Virus record (IMG/VR): IMGVR_UViG_3300034104_005543
Location: 51,487 to 115,486 of that record
Length of the DNA stretch: 64,000 nt
Reading direction: 5' to 3' (one strand)
From: a virus
The translations under genes were made by a program, and so were the position numbers. Of the stretch, positions 55,803 through 63,534 are shown one piece after another. Numbering within the stretch: position 1 is the stretch's first letter; every line of letters begins with the position of its first letter. Below the pieces are notes generated by a model. It made no database searches. It had not been told where the DNA came from and worked only from the letters and a program-made list of their open reading frames with translations.

Positions 55803-56103
55803 GAAAGTAATTAGTCCTGAATCGATTGTTGAAATTAAAGTTTCTGGCGCTTTCTATGCTAGACTACAGCAACTTGCTATCCATAACATGGATGGTAAAA
55901 CTACTGAAGACGTACAGAAAGCAATGCAGTTATTGCAAGAAGGTAAATTTGAAGACCCTTGGTCCTACCACTATGCTACTATCGTAGTTCTTCTTTCTAC
56001 TATAGAAAATGAAGCAGTAAAGCAAAACAAAGTAGTAGAAAAAGAAATTACCGACGATATCATCATTCCTGATAGACCTGCTGCTGAAGAATCAAATTCC
56101 TAA
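55801..56103 (+). CDS. Small conserved crAss-like phage protein
   Basis: 100 residues from MKVISPESIVEIKVSGAFY. The block GAFYARLQQLAIHNMDGKTT, then PWSYHYATIVVLL, is, from memory, a small protein conserved in crAss-like phages, function unknown. The ATG at 55801 shares bases with the UDG-like start on the other strand (CATG). An earlier in-frame ATG at 55762 would lie inside that gene and is disfavoured. The C-terminus is acidic. Its stop lies inside the end of the minus-strand gene to the right (12 shared bases). Confidence 0.75.
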   Translation: MKVISPESIVEIKVSGAFYARLQQLAIHNMDGKTTEDVQKAMQLLQEGKFEDPWSYHYATIVVLLSTIENEAVKQNKVVEKEITDDIIIPDRPAAEESNS

Positions 56104-56475
56104 ATCAGCACACTCTGTTTCTACCAGGTTAATTACATAGTCTAATTCGTCACGAGTACAATCTCCAAATGACTTACAGATTATGTATTTGTCACCGTCA
56201 ATAGTTTTTTCAATGCAAAAGCCCGCTTTTTTCTTGATTCTGATTTTCTCATCAGAAGCACTGTTACCGGTAAATTTTGCAATGTCTCTAATGGAGGCGT
56301 GAAGTTTAGCTAATTGAGCTAGACTTCCGTCTCCACTAGTGCGATTAACAAACAATTCTATAACCTCGTTTTCTTTCAAACTTTCCTTAAACATTTTAAA
56401 CTTAAGTTTGTCAGCATGTTGTTGGTAAACTAACTCGCTACCTTCTTTAACCATTCTAACTGTTAAATTTTTCAT
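56092..56475 (-). CDS. Unknown small protein, last gene of the helicase operon arm
   Basis: 127 residues, mixed alpha/beta. GSLAQLAKLHASIRDIAKFT and CTRDELDYVINLVETECADL give it a faint likeness to NinB-type recombination proteins, but the likeness is not strong enough to name it. It overlaps the SF2 helicase by 4 bases, which supports a DNA-processing role. It should be tested by profile search. Confidence 0.72.
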   Translation of the reverse strand: MKNLTVRMVKEGSELVYQQHADKLKFKMFKESLKENEVIELFVNRTSGDGSLAQLAKLHASIRDIAKFTGNSASDEKIRIKKKAGFCIEKTIDGDKYIICKSFGDCTRDELDYVINLVETECADLGI

Positions 56476-57524
56476 ATAAAATTTTCAATGTAAGTTATTT
56501 TAGAAGAATCATACTTAGTAAGAGCATTTTTAATCCAATGTTCTTCTATAGTTTTTTTGTAGCAAAGAATGTGTACGGTACAAGTTTTATCAGGAGATAG
56601 TCGTAGTAATCTACCTATTCTCTGCTGAGTTATTCTAGGATTAGAATAAGCATGCATGATAATACCTGTTTCTAAATTTGGTATATTGATACCTTCGTTT
56701 AGTTGTTGCACACAAACTAGCTGATTGATATATCCATCAGAAAAATCTTGTAGATTCTGTTGAGAATCAGGATTATCAGAATGATAAGAAATACCTAATC
56801 TATCAGCTTGAGCTTTCTTGTTTACGAAAATAATAGTCTTACTATCAATAGTTCGAGCAAGTTGTTCTATATAAGCTATCTTGCTATTAAATCCTGTCAA
56901 AACACTAAGTATCTTAATAGGATCTCCCATAGCTAAATATTTATTATAACTAGCTTGTTCTGAAGTAATAAAACTTTTACTCTTATCTGGACCGTAGTGT
57001 ATTGTTAGATTTTTACGAGGGTCTAATTCTACAGCATGAACAATTATTCTATAATCATTAATAATGTTCATTGCTATAACATCGTCTTCGTATATCTCAT
57101 AACAAATAGGAATATTATACTTTACTATTTCTTTTTTGAAACCATAAACAGGTGGAGTACCTGTAAGACCTAATATAGGTCCTTTATATAATTTCCTAAT
57201 CCAGTCTGCATGTGCTAATGTAAGAGAATGAACCTCGTCAAAAATTATAAACTCTACTTCATTAGGGTCTAGATTATTTAGACTGCGGTAAGTAGTAAAA
57301 ACTAAATCTAGATTAGCATTATGTTTTATATTCTCGTCTTTCCATGTTTTGTACATAGATACCTTTGGTACTACAACATGAACTTTAGAATACTGTTTAG
57401 CAATGTCTAGTGCAACTTTAGTTTTACCTGCACCAACACTCATTACAATAGTTCTTCTGTGTTTATCGTAAGCTTTGTCGTAAGCTTCTTTTTGTATAAA
57501 TTCCCTTTGCTCCGTCCCAGTCAT
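56472..57524 (-). CDS. SF2 helicase (UvsW/DEAD-like)
   Basis: 350 residues. Motif I SVGAGKTKVALD (residues 29-40), motif II FIIFDEVHSL (92-101), motif III LGLTGTPP (119-125), and motif VI RITQQRIGRLLRLS near residue 305. The short length, with no insertions, fits UvsW-like phage helicases that act on branched DNA or R-loops to drive recombination-dependent replication. It is co-transcribed with the small protein downstream. Its first 62 bases overlap the end of the glycosyltransferase gene. Confidence 0.9.
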   Translation of the reverse strand: MTGTEQREFIQKEAYDKAYDKHRRTIVMSVGAGKTKVALDIAKQYSKVHVVVPKVSMYKTWKDENIKHNANLDLVFTTYRSLNNLDPNEVEFIIFDEVHSLTLAHADWIRKLYKGPILGLTGTPPVYGFKKEIVKYNIPICYEIYEDDVIAMNIINDYRIIVHAVELDPRKNLTIHYGPDKSKSFITSEQASYNKYLAMGDPIKILSVLTGFNSKIAYIEQLARTIDSKTIIFVNKKAQADRLGISYHSDNPDSQQNLQDFSDGYINQLVCVQQLNEGINIPNLETGIIMHAYSNPRITQQRIGRLLRLSPDKTCTVHILCYKKTIEEHWIKNALTKYDSSKITYIENFI

Positions 57525-58311
57525 ACTCGTTTAATAATTTAGCGATAGTTGATGTGTAATCTGTCTCTACTTCTTCAACATGACTCCAGTTTTTAAGAAC
57601 AAGAGCTTTACTCTTAATAGAACTAAAGTTACTATATGCTTCTTTAAGAACATTGTAATATCTCTGAGCATTTTTGTAATTAGTACCGGAGTTAAACTTG
57701 CTATAAAAGTCTAGAGTTCTGATGTAGGAAAAGTGATGCATTACTCCTTTAAGAATAGTGCTTGTTTCATAGGGAAGTATTCTAGTTGCATCTAGTAAAT
57801 GCTTTCTAGGATTACTACCGTTGTATTCTTTATCCCTAATCTTTGTAATAAATGGTACCAAAAACTTAGGGTCCTCATCGTAGAAAACTTCAGGATACTT
57901 ATAGTATGTTCTTATTCTACTAAAGTAAACATCTTTTTCTCCTTTATCTTCTATAACTTGTTCAAATAAATTAGGTAGATATAACTCATCAGCATCCATA
58001 GTAATAAAATGAGTACAACCATGCTCTTTAGCTAATCGCAAACCTATATTTCTTTTCTCACATTCATTTTCCTGTAAAGAAGCTCCGTCATCAGGTTTAT
58101 ATAATACAAGTGTATCTACAAGTTTTTCAGCTTTAAGATGTTTAATGACATCTTTAATCTTATCGTTAAAAACAAGACCGTTATTACTAACTTCTTGATA
58201 CACTATACTTAAATGTGTAGCAAATGGTTTAACAAAACGCAGATTCATTTCTAGCATTTCGTAACCATCAAACATATTTACGGAAATCCCTAACTTAATC
58301 ATACTATTCAT
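57463..58311 (-). CDS. Glycosyltransferase, GT-A fold (family 2-like)
   Basis: 282 residues. NECEKRNIGLRLAKEHGCT is followed by HFITMDADELYLP (residues 101-113), in which DADE is the metal-binding motif of GT-A enzymes acting on nucleotide sugars. An N-terminal beta-alpha-beta (LGISVNMFDGYEMLE, HLSIVYQEVSNN) supports the fold. In phages such enzymes modify DNA, virion or host surface. The substrate cannot be told here. Its last 20 codons overlap the helicase gene in another frame. A start at the fourth codon, right after the preceding stop, is also possible. Confidence 0.85.
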   Translation of the reverse strand: MNSMIKLGISVNMFDGYEMLEMNLRFVKPFATHLSIVYQEVSNNGLVFNDKIKDVIKHLKAEKLVDTLVLYKPDDGASLQENECEKRNIGLRLAKEHGCTHFITMDADELYLPNLFEQVIEDKGEKDVYFSRIRTYYKYPEVFYDEDPKFLVPFITKIRDKEYNGSNPRKHLLDATRILPYETSTILKGVMHHFSYIRTLDFYSKFNSGTNYKNAQRYYNVLKEAYSNFSSIKSKALVLKNWSHVEEVETDYTSTIAKLLNEYDWDGAKGIYTKRSLRQSLR

Positions 58312-58594
58312 ACTTAACTATTATACATCTTTTAAGAACTTTCAGTAGATTTTCATCTATTACTTTAAGAATAAACTCTTTTGCTTTTGCTTCAGAATAA
58401 AACAAACGCCCGCGTTTATTAAAAAAAGTATTAAGAATGTGATTCTCTACTACAGGGTTAAAGGTAACAGATACTAAACTACCGTTACCTTGTTTTCTGT
58501 ACATAACTACATCTCCTGGTTTAGGCATTTCTTTAATAGAAAAGTATAAACCAGAAACAGGATCTTTAATCTTGTATTTTTCCTTCATTTTCAA
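58304..58594 (-). CDS. Small unknown protein before ThyX stop
   Basis: 96 residues, basic, mixed beta/alpha, with PGDVVMYRKQGNGSLVSVTF as the likeliest beta core. No recognised family. The start overlaps the end of thyX by 29 bases and its stop overlaps the glycosyltransferase start by 8. A start two codons later is also possible. Confidence 0.7.
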   Translation of the reverse strand: MKMKEKYKIKDPVSGLYFSIKEMPKPGDVVMYRKQGNGSLVSVTFNPVVENHILNTFFNKRGRLFYSEAKAKEFILKVIDENLLKVLKRCIIVKYE

Positions 58595-59597
58595 TTATAA
58601 ATCTATACTGAACAAAACCTTGGAAATTATTACACCAACCTTTTTCGCTACCATTTCTGGTATAGTAATCTACTTCTTCTTTACTCATAGCTCTAGCACA
58701 ATGCTCAAAAGGACTCATGTGCTTTTCTGTAAGAAGTTTATAAAACAATTTTAGATCAGCTTCATAATCAATTTTAGGTTCATCACCTAATGTTTGATAT
58801 GATAAACGAGCACATCTAGCAGTTGATATTTTTATTCTAGCATCATCTGTTCTCTCAAATTCGTCTTCAGGATTAATTAAAAACCAAACTTCATTATCAG
58901 AAATATTATCACCAAAAGGAATATGCCATTCACCAGATAATAATTTTTCAGGTTTTGATAAACAAAACTCTTCATACATTAACTCTGCAATTTGCTGAAT
59001 ATGTATTTCTGCAGGTGATTCGTCTATAGATAACCAATCTAATGTTTCAAATTGACCTTCATCGCTAGTATTAGTTCTTCTAAAATACTCACCTTTACTT
59101 CTAGCTATCTGTTCAATAGGATTACCCTCGCGATCAACAAGATAATACTTATACTTAGGGCACCTAAGTTCAAAGAAATTAAGCAAACCTGGTAGACTAG
59201 TAGTTATTATTTCTGTGGTCCATGTAAAAGGTTCTACCAAACGATTAGTTAATTGTTTAGTCAACTCTTTAGCATGTAACCTCATAGCATCTGTAATAAC
59301 ATTATTCTTAATGTTTAACCATTCTCTTTCAAAAGTCTCAGCTTCAATACCTTTAAAATAATAATCACCCTGCATACCAGAATGTTTTTTCTGCCATGCA
59401 ATAGGAACAAAACAATTATCTTTTAAATCGCTTTCGGTTTTACTAAAAGGAATAGCTCTAGAAGAAGAAGTATTTCTTGAAAAAGCTCTATGTCTACACA
59501 TTTCTGCGTGTATAATGCGAGGGTATGTAACAATAAAAGTTACTAGCTCGTGATTAAATTCTGTAATTGAATGCTTAATTATTTCTGCTTTGTACAT
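58566..59597 (-). CDS. thyX: Flavin-dependent thymidylate synthase ThyX
   Basis: 343 residues. The ThyX signature RHRAFSRNTSSSR is intact (residues 35-47), with upstream RIIHAEMC and downstream PFEHCARAM, which form the FAD- and dUMP-binding sites. It makes dTMP from dUMP using methylene-tetrahydrofolate and FAD. The protein is somewhat longer than the bacterial enzyme, with an insert around residues 130-200. dUMP can come from the dCTP deaminase in the replication operon. It overlaps its upstream neighbour by 19 bases. Confidence 0.93.
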   Translation of the reverse strand: MYKAEIIKHSITEFNHELVTFIVTYPRIIHAEMCRHRAFSRNTSSSRAIPFSKTESDLKDNCFVPIAWQKKHSGMQGDYYFKGIEAETFEREWLNIKNNVITDAMRLHAKELTKQLTNRLVEPFTWTTEIITTSLPGLLNFFELRCPKYKYYLVDREGNPIEQIARSKGEYFRRTNTSDEGQFETLDWLSIDESPAEIHIQQIAELMYEEFCLSKPEKLLSGEWHIPFGDNISDNEVWFLINPEDEFERTDDARIKISTARCARLSYQTLGDEPKIDYEADLKLFYKLLTEKHMSPFEHCARAMSKEEVDYYTRNGSEKGWCNNFQGFVQYRFIIENEGKIQD

Positions 59598-60172
59598 AAT
59601 TCTTCTGTTAATAGTTCTTTGTCTATATGCTCTATAATACCATTCTTGAATATATCACTATCTCCGTAAAAACCTGAAAGAGAATTAACTATCTCTTTAT
59701 GAGTATGTCCTAGATTACAAACTTGTTCTTTATATAAAGTAAATTTGTAGACTTCTCCTGTAAGATAACTATCATATAATGCAACTTCATTATCAATTAT
59801 TTCAGATGCTTTATTTTCATGTATTCCTTCTCGATCTAACGCTTCTTGTGTAACATAAACAAAACCTATTTGACCACTATCCCATCTACAAGAAAAAGGA
59901 GTGGTGCTAATAGTAATACCAGAATGATCGTATAAATATAACGGTTTTATAGCTATAATATTATTATCTGATTCTAAAAATTCTTTTAGTTGATTCCAAC
60001 CATCAAAATATTCTGATTTTAAATCGTTTACATCTCCTAATGTATATCTTTTATGAAAGCAAACCATTGTGGTTATGTTATCAAAATCGACTCGTGGATT
60101 TAAAGGGTTTATGTCTTGTTCTACTATAAGAACATGATTATTTTTAAGTTTATATTCTTCCATTTCAAACAA
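59579..60172 (-). CDS. Conserved phage protein, unknown function
   Basis: 197 residues. The block VCFHKRYTLGDVNDLKSE, then LYLYDHSGITISTTPFSCRW and DSGQIGFVYV, is a signature I recognise from many phage genomes (a DNxxT-M-cH-rrY-lGD family), but its function is not known to me. It carries His, Asp and Tyr residues that could form an active site. Start: first ATG, with MEEYKL at codon 4 as an alternative. Upstream is a strong terminator, downstream thyX. Confidence 0.8.
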   Translation of the reverse strand: MFEMEEYKLKNNHVLIVEQDINPLNPRVDFDNITTMVCFHKRYTLGDVNDLKSEYFDGWNQLKEFLESDNNIIAIKPLYLYDHSGITISTTPFSCRWDSGQIGFVYVTQEALDREGIHENKASEIIDNEVALYDSYLTGEVYKFTLYKEQVCNLGHTHKEIVNSLSGFYGDSDIFKNGIIEHIDKELLTEELCTKQK

Positions 60173-60177
60173 TAAAA

Positions 60178-60198
60178 AAGGGGAACCTAATTCCCCTT
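60178..60198 (-). terminator. Intrinsic terminator
   Basis: AAGGGGAA and TTCCCCTT pair around a 5-nt loop, and the minus-strand transcript continues UUUUUAUU. It lies between the 71-residue gene and the conserved phage gene of 197 residues. Confidence 0.85.
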
Positions 60199-60222
60199 AA
60201 ACTAAATTAATTACTTAAATAC

Positions 60223-60438
60223 TTATTGGTTAAACCAATTTTCCCATTCTTTAGCTTCTGCAAGAGTAGCTTTAGGTGACTTATTAGGAATTACCATTCC
60301 TTGGTTATCACCTGGTTCCTGAAACTCTGAAATAGAAAATATACCATAGAAATCAGAAGATTCTAGTTCTTGAACTGCTTTAACTGTTCTTACACCAAAG
60401 GCAGTATTGCATCTGTAAAAGTGATCTATTTGTATCAT
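60223..60438 (-). CDS. Small unknown protein
   Basis: 71 residues, not recognised. Polar, with aromatic positions (FYRCNTAFGVRTVKAV, DFYGIFSISEF) suggesting a short beta domain and a C-terminal helix EAKEWENWF. The ATG overlaps the stop of the beta-rich gene by 4 bases, so it is expressed with the two virion-like genes upstream and stops just before a terminator. Confidence 0.72.
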   Translation of the reverse strand: MIQIDHFYRCNTAFGVRTVKAVQELESSDFYGIFSISEFQEPGDNQGMVIPNKSPKATLAEAKEWENWFNQ

Positions 60439-61001
60439 AGCTGTAATTTATAAATTCTAAACACTGTTCCTACTGCATATCCTCCTGTAATACTAGGGAA
60501 TCTAAACTGTACACTTGTTATGTTAGTAGAGTTATCTTTCCAAATGCCACCAAATGTAGGATAAAGAGGTACTGCCGCTTGATTTATTCCAGTTGTAACA
60601 CAGTTTCCTTGAACAGCTCTATTTTTACCTGTAACAGCATCAATAACTATATCAAACATTGTCATAGAAGTACTACCACTATTAGGAGCCATAAATATAG
60701 AAGGTTGATTATTAGAACCAACACTTGATGCAGCACCTACATACGAATAACGGCTATCATAAACATTTGTTACAATTCCATTAAACGTTAAACTATGTGT
60801 ATCTGCACTAACTGCATTTACAGAAGTACCTTGAATTCTATAGCTTTGATCTACATTACCGTTCAATCCTGTAATATCAATAGTAGTTTGCGCACCTACC
60901 AGATATGTAGTTCTATTTTCTAATATAGCAGGAATTGCAGTTACAACTTTATATTGTTGTAGTAAAACAAATCCAGGTTCTGAAGTTCTTAAACTAATCA
61001 T
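60435..61001 (-). CDS. Beta-rich virion-type protein (188 aa)
   Basis: 188 residues, rich in Thr, Ser, Gly and Val, with alternating hydrophobic pattern (TTYLVGAQTTIDITGLNG, SITGGYAVGTVFRIYKLQL) as in all-beta phage appendage or capsid-decoration proteins. No charged catalytic centre or membrane segment. It is paired with the upstream 161-residue gene (2-base gap). Such proteins are usually late gene products, yet it lies on the strand of replication genes. Confidence 0.75.
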   Translation of the reverse strand: MISLRTSEPGFVLLQQYKVVTAIPAILENRTTYLVGAQTTIDITGLNGNVDQSYRIQGTSVNAVSADTHSLTFNGIVTNVYDSRYSYVGAASSVGSNNQPSIFMAPNSGSTSMTMFDIVIDAVTGKNRAVQGNCVTTGINQAAVPLYPTFGGIWKDNSTNITSVQFRFPSITGGYAVGTVFRIYKLQL

Positions 61002-61003
61002 AA

Positions 61004-61489
61004 TTATTTTGCTTCAATAATGTATAATGTACCTGCAGTTCTAGTGTAAGAAATACTAGGGTATTTGTGACCAGGCAAGTAAGGATATTCTTTTACTGAT
61101 AATTTAGGAATAGTTATACCATTAATACTACCTGCAAAATCTTCACTAGTTACAAAAGTCATGTAAAGATTATCAGCTGCAGTAGAACCACTGCTAGTAA
61201 CAGCACTTTCTGTTACTGTAAGAGTTGCAGGACTTACTGTAGGAATAATCTGAGTTTTCTGAGTACCGTTAGTCTGTCTGTTATGAATAGTCTGTAATTC
61301 AGCTGTTGAATTAGCAGCATAAACATTTATTGAAGATAAATAAGCATTAGCTTGTTGCGTATCAATATAAATATTATTCAATATCGCAGTTATAGAAGAA
61401 GATGTAGTTGTAATAGTTGAAATTACTTCTTCTAATAATTGCTTTTTAGCTAATTCATCTTTATGATATTGAGCACTAACGTCGTACAT
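61004..61489 (-). CDS. Virion-type protein with helical N-terminus and beta C-terminus
   Basis: 161 residues. A helical N-terminal half (KQLLEEVISTITTTSSSITA, Thr/Ser-rich) could form a trimeric coiled coil. The C-terminal half is beta-rich (VSPATLTVTESAV, NLYMTFVTSEDF, GHKYPSISY). This recalls short phage fibre or head-decoration proteins. Operon partner: the 188-residue beta-rich gene just downstream. Confidence 0.75.
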   Translation of the reverse strand: MYDVSAQYHKDELAKKQLLEEVISTITTTSSSITAILNNIYIDTQQANAYLSSINVYAANSTAELQTIHNRQTNGTQKTQIIPTVSPATLTVTESAVTSSGSTAADNLYMTFVTSEDFAGSINGITIPKLSVKEYPYLPGHKYPSISYTRTAGTLYIIEAK

Positions 61490-61553
61490 AACTTTATAAA
61501 TTACAGTTGTATATGTAATTTAATAAAATTTTGTAAGTTTTACTATAAACTTT

Positions 61554-61934
61554 TTAAGTTTTTAGTCTAGATTCTGATAAACCTAAATCTTTTGCTTCAC
61601 TTGGATTGTTTTCTATGTAATCATGACAGTTACGACAAACGGCTAAGAAAAAGTTAGTATCAATAAGTAAACTACCAATTCTTCCTTTTTTGTGATGAAC
61701 TTCAGTAGAAGAAATACTGCACCCAGGTAAACCTGCTTGACATTTAGTATGCTTTATAAGAAATGCTTTACGAATTAAAGAATAACTTTTTTCAGCTACT
61801 ACCTGCTTTTCAGATTTCTTTGTAATTGTCTTGGGGTTTTTCCTACTCCAACAAGACTTACAATAGAGATCCCCTCTATCATTTTTCCAAATGACAGAGG
61901 GTTTCTCACATGCGCAGCAATCTTTAAGCCTCAT
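61554..61934 (-). CDS. HNH nuclease (NinG/Rap-like)
   Basis: 126 residues. An N-terminal CCACEKP ... YCKSCW zinc ribbon, then the HNH core CQAGLPGCSISSTEVHHKKG and AVCRNCHDYIENNPSEA, ending in LGLSESR. The order and length agree with NinG-type phage recombination endonucleases. It may nick branched DNA or act in recombination alongside the resolvase of the other operon. The zinc and HNH residues are all present by eye. Confidence 0.85.
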   Translation of the reverse strand: MRLKDCCACEKPSVIWKNDRGDLYCKSCWSRKNPKTITKKSEKQVVAEKSYSLIRKAFLIKHTKCQAGLPGCSISSTEVHHKKGRIGSLLIDTNFFLAVCRNCHDYIENNPSEAKDLGLSESRLKT

Positions 61935-62130
61935 GCTCTAAGTTGCCGGTAGATTGTGGTTGAATAACCAAAGCTCTTGTGTGGGTTACAGAACCAACTG
62001 CAAAACCATTGCGAGCTTCTACTATCTCATTATTCTGTGATGCTAACACTTTAAGAATTTCTTCTTCTAGTGGTGTTTCAGGAATAAGAATGAGCTTAGT
62101 TGAACCGTTGATAATTGTTTCTACTTTCAT
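61924..62130 (-). CDS. Small unknown protein (68 aa)
   Basis: 68 residues, acidic, beta-alpha pattern (STKLILIPETPLEEEILKVL). Not recognised with confidence. It overlaps the HNH gene by 11 bases and the upstream gene by 4. Confidence 0.68.
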   Translation of the reverse strand: MKVETIINGSTKLILIPETPLEEEILKVLASQNNEIVEARNGFAVGSVTHTRALVIQPQSTGNLEHEA

Positions 62131-62531
62131 AAGTTTTCTTTCAATTCTGAATTAATACCGTAAAAGTTTTTGGGAAGAACACCAGAATCCATTAGTTTTT
62201 CAATAATGTCTTCTTTAGTAATACCTAAGTCTTTAAAAGACATAGGACACACTTTATTCAAATCAACAGCGTCTCCGTATTTTATAGTAAATACTTGAGT
62301 CAATTCTGTTTTAGGAAAAAAGTGTTGCATAAAAGCATTAGCCCATTCATTAACACGTTCTTGTTTCAAACGATTAATTGCGATCTGAGCTTTTCTGAAC
62401 TTGTTGCGAATTTTGTGATAATCTGCAACAGATAAATCTTTCTTAACTTCATCATCGCATGCATTTTCGCCATGCAGACAAATGTTAAAAAGAAGTTTTT
62501 GTGTTTGATTGAGTTTTGTTGATGTTTGCAT
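62127..62531 (-). CDS. Unknown protein (134 aa)
   Basis: 134 residues, mainly helical and basic at the centre (YHKIRNKFRKAQIAINRLKQ). It has a few Cys residues and a C-terminal helix with ITKEDIIEKLMDSGVLP. Unrecognised. It overlaps the next gene by 4 bases. It may bind nucleic acid through the basic helix, which is a guess. Confidence 0.72.
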   Translation of the reverse strand: MQTSTKLNQTQKLLFNICLHGENACDDEVKKDLSVADYHKIRNKFRKAQIAINRLKQERVNEWANAFMQHFFPKTELTQVFTIKYGDAVDLNKVCPMSFKDLGITKEDIIEKLMDSGVLPKNFYGINSELKENL

Positions 62532-62548
62532 TGTTTTGTTTTTAAAAG

Positions 62549-62803
62549 TTAATGATCAATAAAAAGGTCGTCCTTTACTTCAATTAATTTTTCCTCGGAG
62601 CTTATCTCATCTAGTTCTACTAAAGACAATAGAGTATCATCTTCTAGTATAGAATGCTTTCTAAGTACAGAACCGTGAAAAGGATTGGTAATATATTCTC
62701 CATCAAAATCTGCTAATAACAGCTGATGAATATTGTCAGGGTAGCTTAGGTATGTATCAACATCCATTATTACTACCCTACCATCACTTAAAGAATAATG
62801 CAT
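62549..62803 (-). CDS. Unknown acidic protein (84 aa)
   Basis: 84 residues, Asp/Glu-rich, with no Cys and no membrane segment; unrecognised. Beta-type N-terminus (YSLSDGRVVIMDVDTYLSYP) and a helical acidic C-terminus. It is not overlapped by its neighbours, with about 80 bases upstream that may hold its promoter. Confidence 0.7.
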   Translation of the reverse strand: MHYSLSDGRVVIMDVDTYLSYPDNIHQLLLADFDGEYITNPFHGSVLRKHSILEDDTLLSLVELDEISSEEKLIEVKDDLFIDH

Positions 62804-62885
62804 AATATATAAATATAATATGCGAATATACCAAAATTAATTTCAGTAAATAATATAAATTTTTTTAGTTTAAACTTACTTGGTA

Positions 62886-63041
62886 TTAAGCTGTTTTCTT
62901 GTTTCGTTGTACATTATTGTAATGAATTAATGTATTTCGTGCAGTATTCAGTTCCTGCTCTGTAAAACTAACAGTTTGTATTTTGTTTAGTTTATACCTG
63001 TGGTTTTCCATTAGTATGTCAACGGCTTGTTGTAGTTCCAT
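62886..63041 (-). CDS. Short 51-residue gene of the NKQQTA cluster
   Basis: This short frame reads MELQQAVDILMENHRYKLNK and ends TQ-poor with VQRNKKTA. Its ATG sits inside the final codons of the 92-residue frame (the tail of the next gene), in the same arrangement as the neighbouring pair: the YEQTYG-coding 24-nt repeat contains the start codon of the downstream gene in each case. The shared overlap supports it as a real gene. Mostly helical, function unknown. Confidence 0.62.
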   Translation of the reverse strand: MELQQAVDILMENHRYKLNKIQTVSFTEQELNTARNTLIHYNNVQRNKKTA

Positions 63042-63252
63042 AGGTTTGTTCGTAATATTCTGCACATCTATTTTCGTTTATCGGTACATCTTGACCACCA
63101 TCCCAATAAGCGTTCTCAATCTGCTCTCTGTTCATCTCTTTGCATATCGCATAAAGGAACATAACCGATTCCAACTTGTCTCCATCGTGTTCAAAATTGG
63201 ACTTAATCTTATCAAAGAAATAGTCCACTGCTGTTTGTTGTTTATTTTCCAT
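63019..63252 (-). CDS. NKQQTA-family small protein (77 aa)
   Basis: 77 residues from MENKQQTAVDYF (an earlier in-frame ATG 45 bases upstream is within the preceding gene and is disfavoured). It resembles the gene just upstream: NKQQTA near the start, a Glu-rich helical centre (MNREQIENAYWDGGQ) and YYEQTYG at the end. A family of small proteins of this type is common in Bacteroidota phages and plasmids; the function is unknown to me. It is a product of tandem duplication. Confidence 0.72.
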   Translation of the reverse strand: MENKQQTAVDYFFDKIKSNFEHDGDKLESVMFLYAICKEMNREQIENAYWDGGQDVPINENRCAEYYEQTYGTTTSR

Positions 63253-63270
63253 AGGTTTGTTCGTAATATT
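63036..63270 (-). repeat. 24-nt direct repeat at two gene junctions
   Basis: TTCCATAGGTTTGTTCGTAA followed by TATT occurs exactly at 63036-63059 and 63247-63270. It encodes the YYEQTYG end of one gene and contains the ATG of the next. This is a footprint of tandem gene duplication, or a recombination point between small genes. Confidence 0.85.
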
Positions 63271-63490
63271 GTTCAGATTCAATATATGGCACACCATTTA
63301 TTTTCCATTTAGGAACAAATTCATTCCCTTTTATAAAGGCTTGCTCAATATGCTCCCGTTCCATTTGCAATAATTCTTCTGCCTTATCAATGACTTCTGA
63401 AAAAGAAAGTATTTTGTTTGGATTTTCTTTAAGCATTTTATCACCCCATTTAATTAAGGTTTGTAGTGCGGTTTGTTGTTTATTTGCCAT
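63242..63490 (-). CDS. NKQQTA-family small protein (82 aa)
   Basis: 82 residues from MANKQQTALQTL (an earlier ATG 12 bases upstream is possible). NKQQTA, a helical region with MEREHIEQAFIKGNEFVPKW and a closing YYEQTYGK. Paralog of the downstream gene; they overlap by 11 bases with the conserved 24-nt repeat at the junction. Function unknown. Confidence 0.74.
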   Translation of the reverse strand: MANKQQTALQTLIKWGDKMLKENPNKILSFSEVIDKAEELLQMEREHIEQAFIKGNEFVPKWKINGVPYIESEQYYEQTYGK

Positions 63491-63534
63491 AGTCCTGCTC
63501 AAATTGGTTCAAGTCCACCCGAAAGCCCCAGAAT

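Noticed and set aside
56092-56475. NinB assignment for the 127-residue protein
   Set aside because: Only a faint resemblance of one helix; left as unknown.
62983-63312. 109-residue plus-strand frame at the NKQQTA cluster
   Set aside because: Hydrophobic Cys/Ile/Phe-rich shadow; the minus frames carry repeated conserved motifs and overlapping starts.
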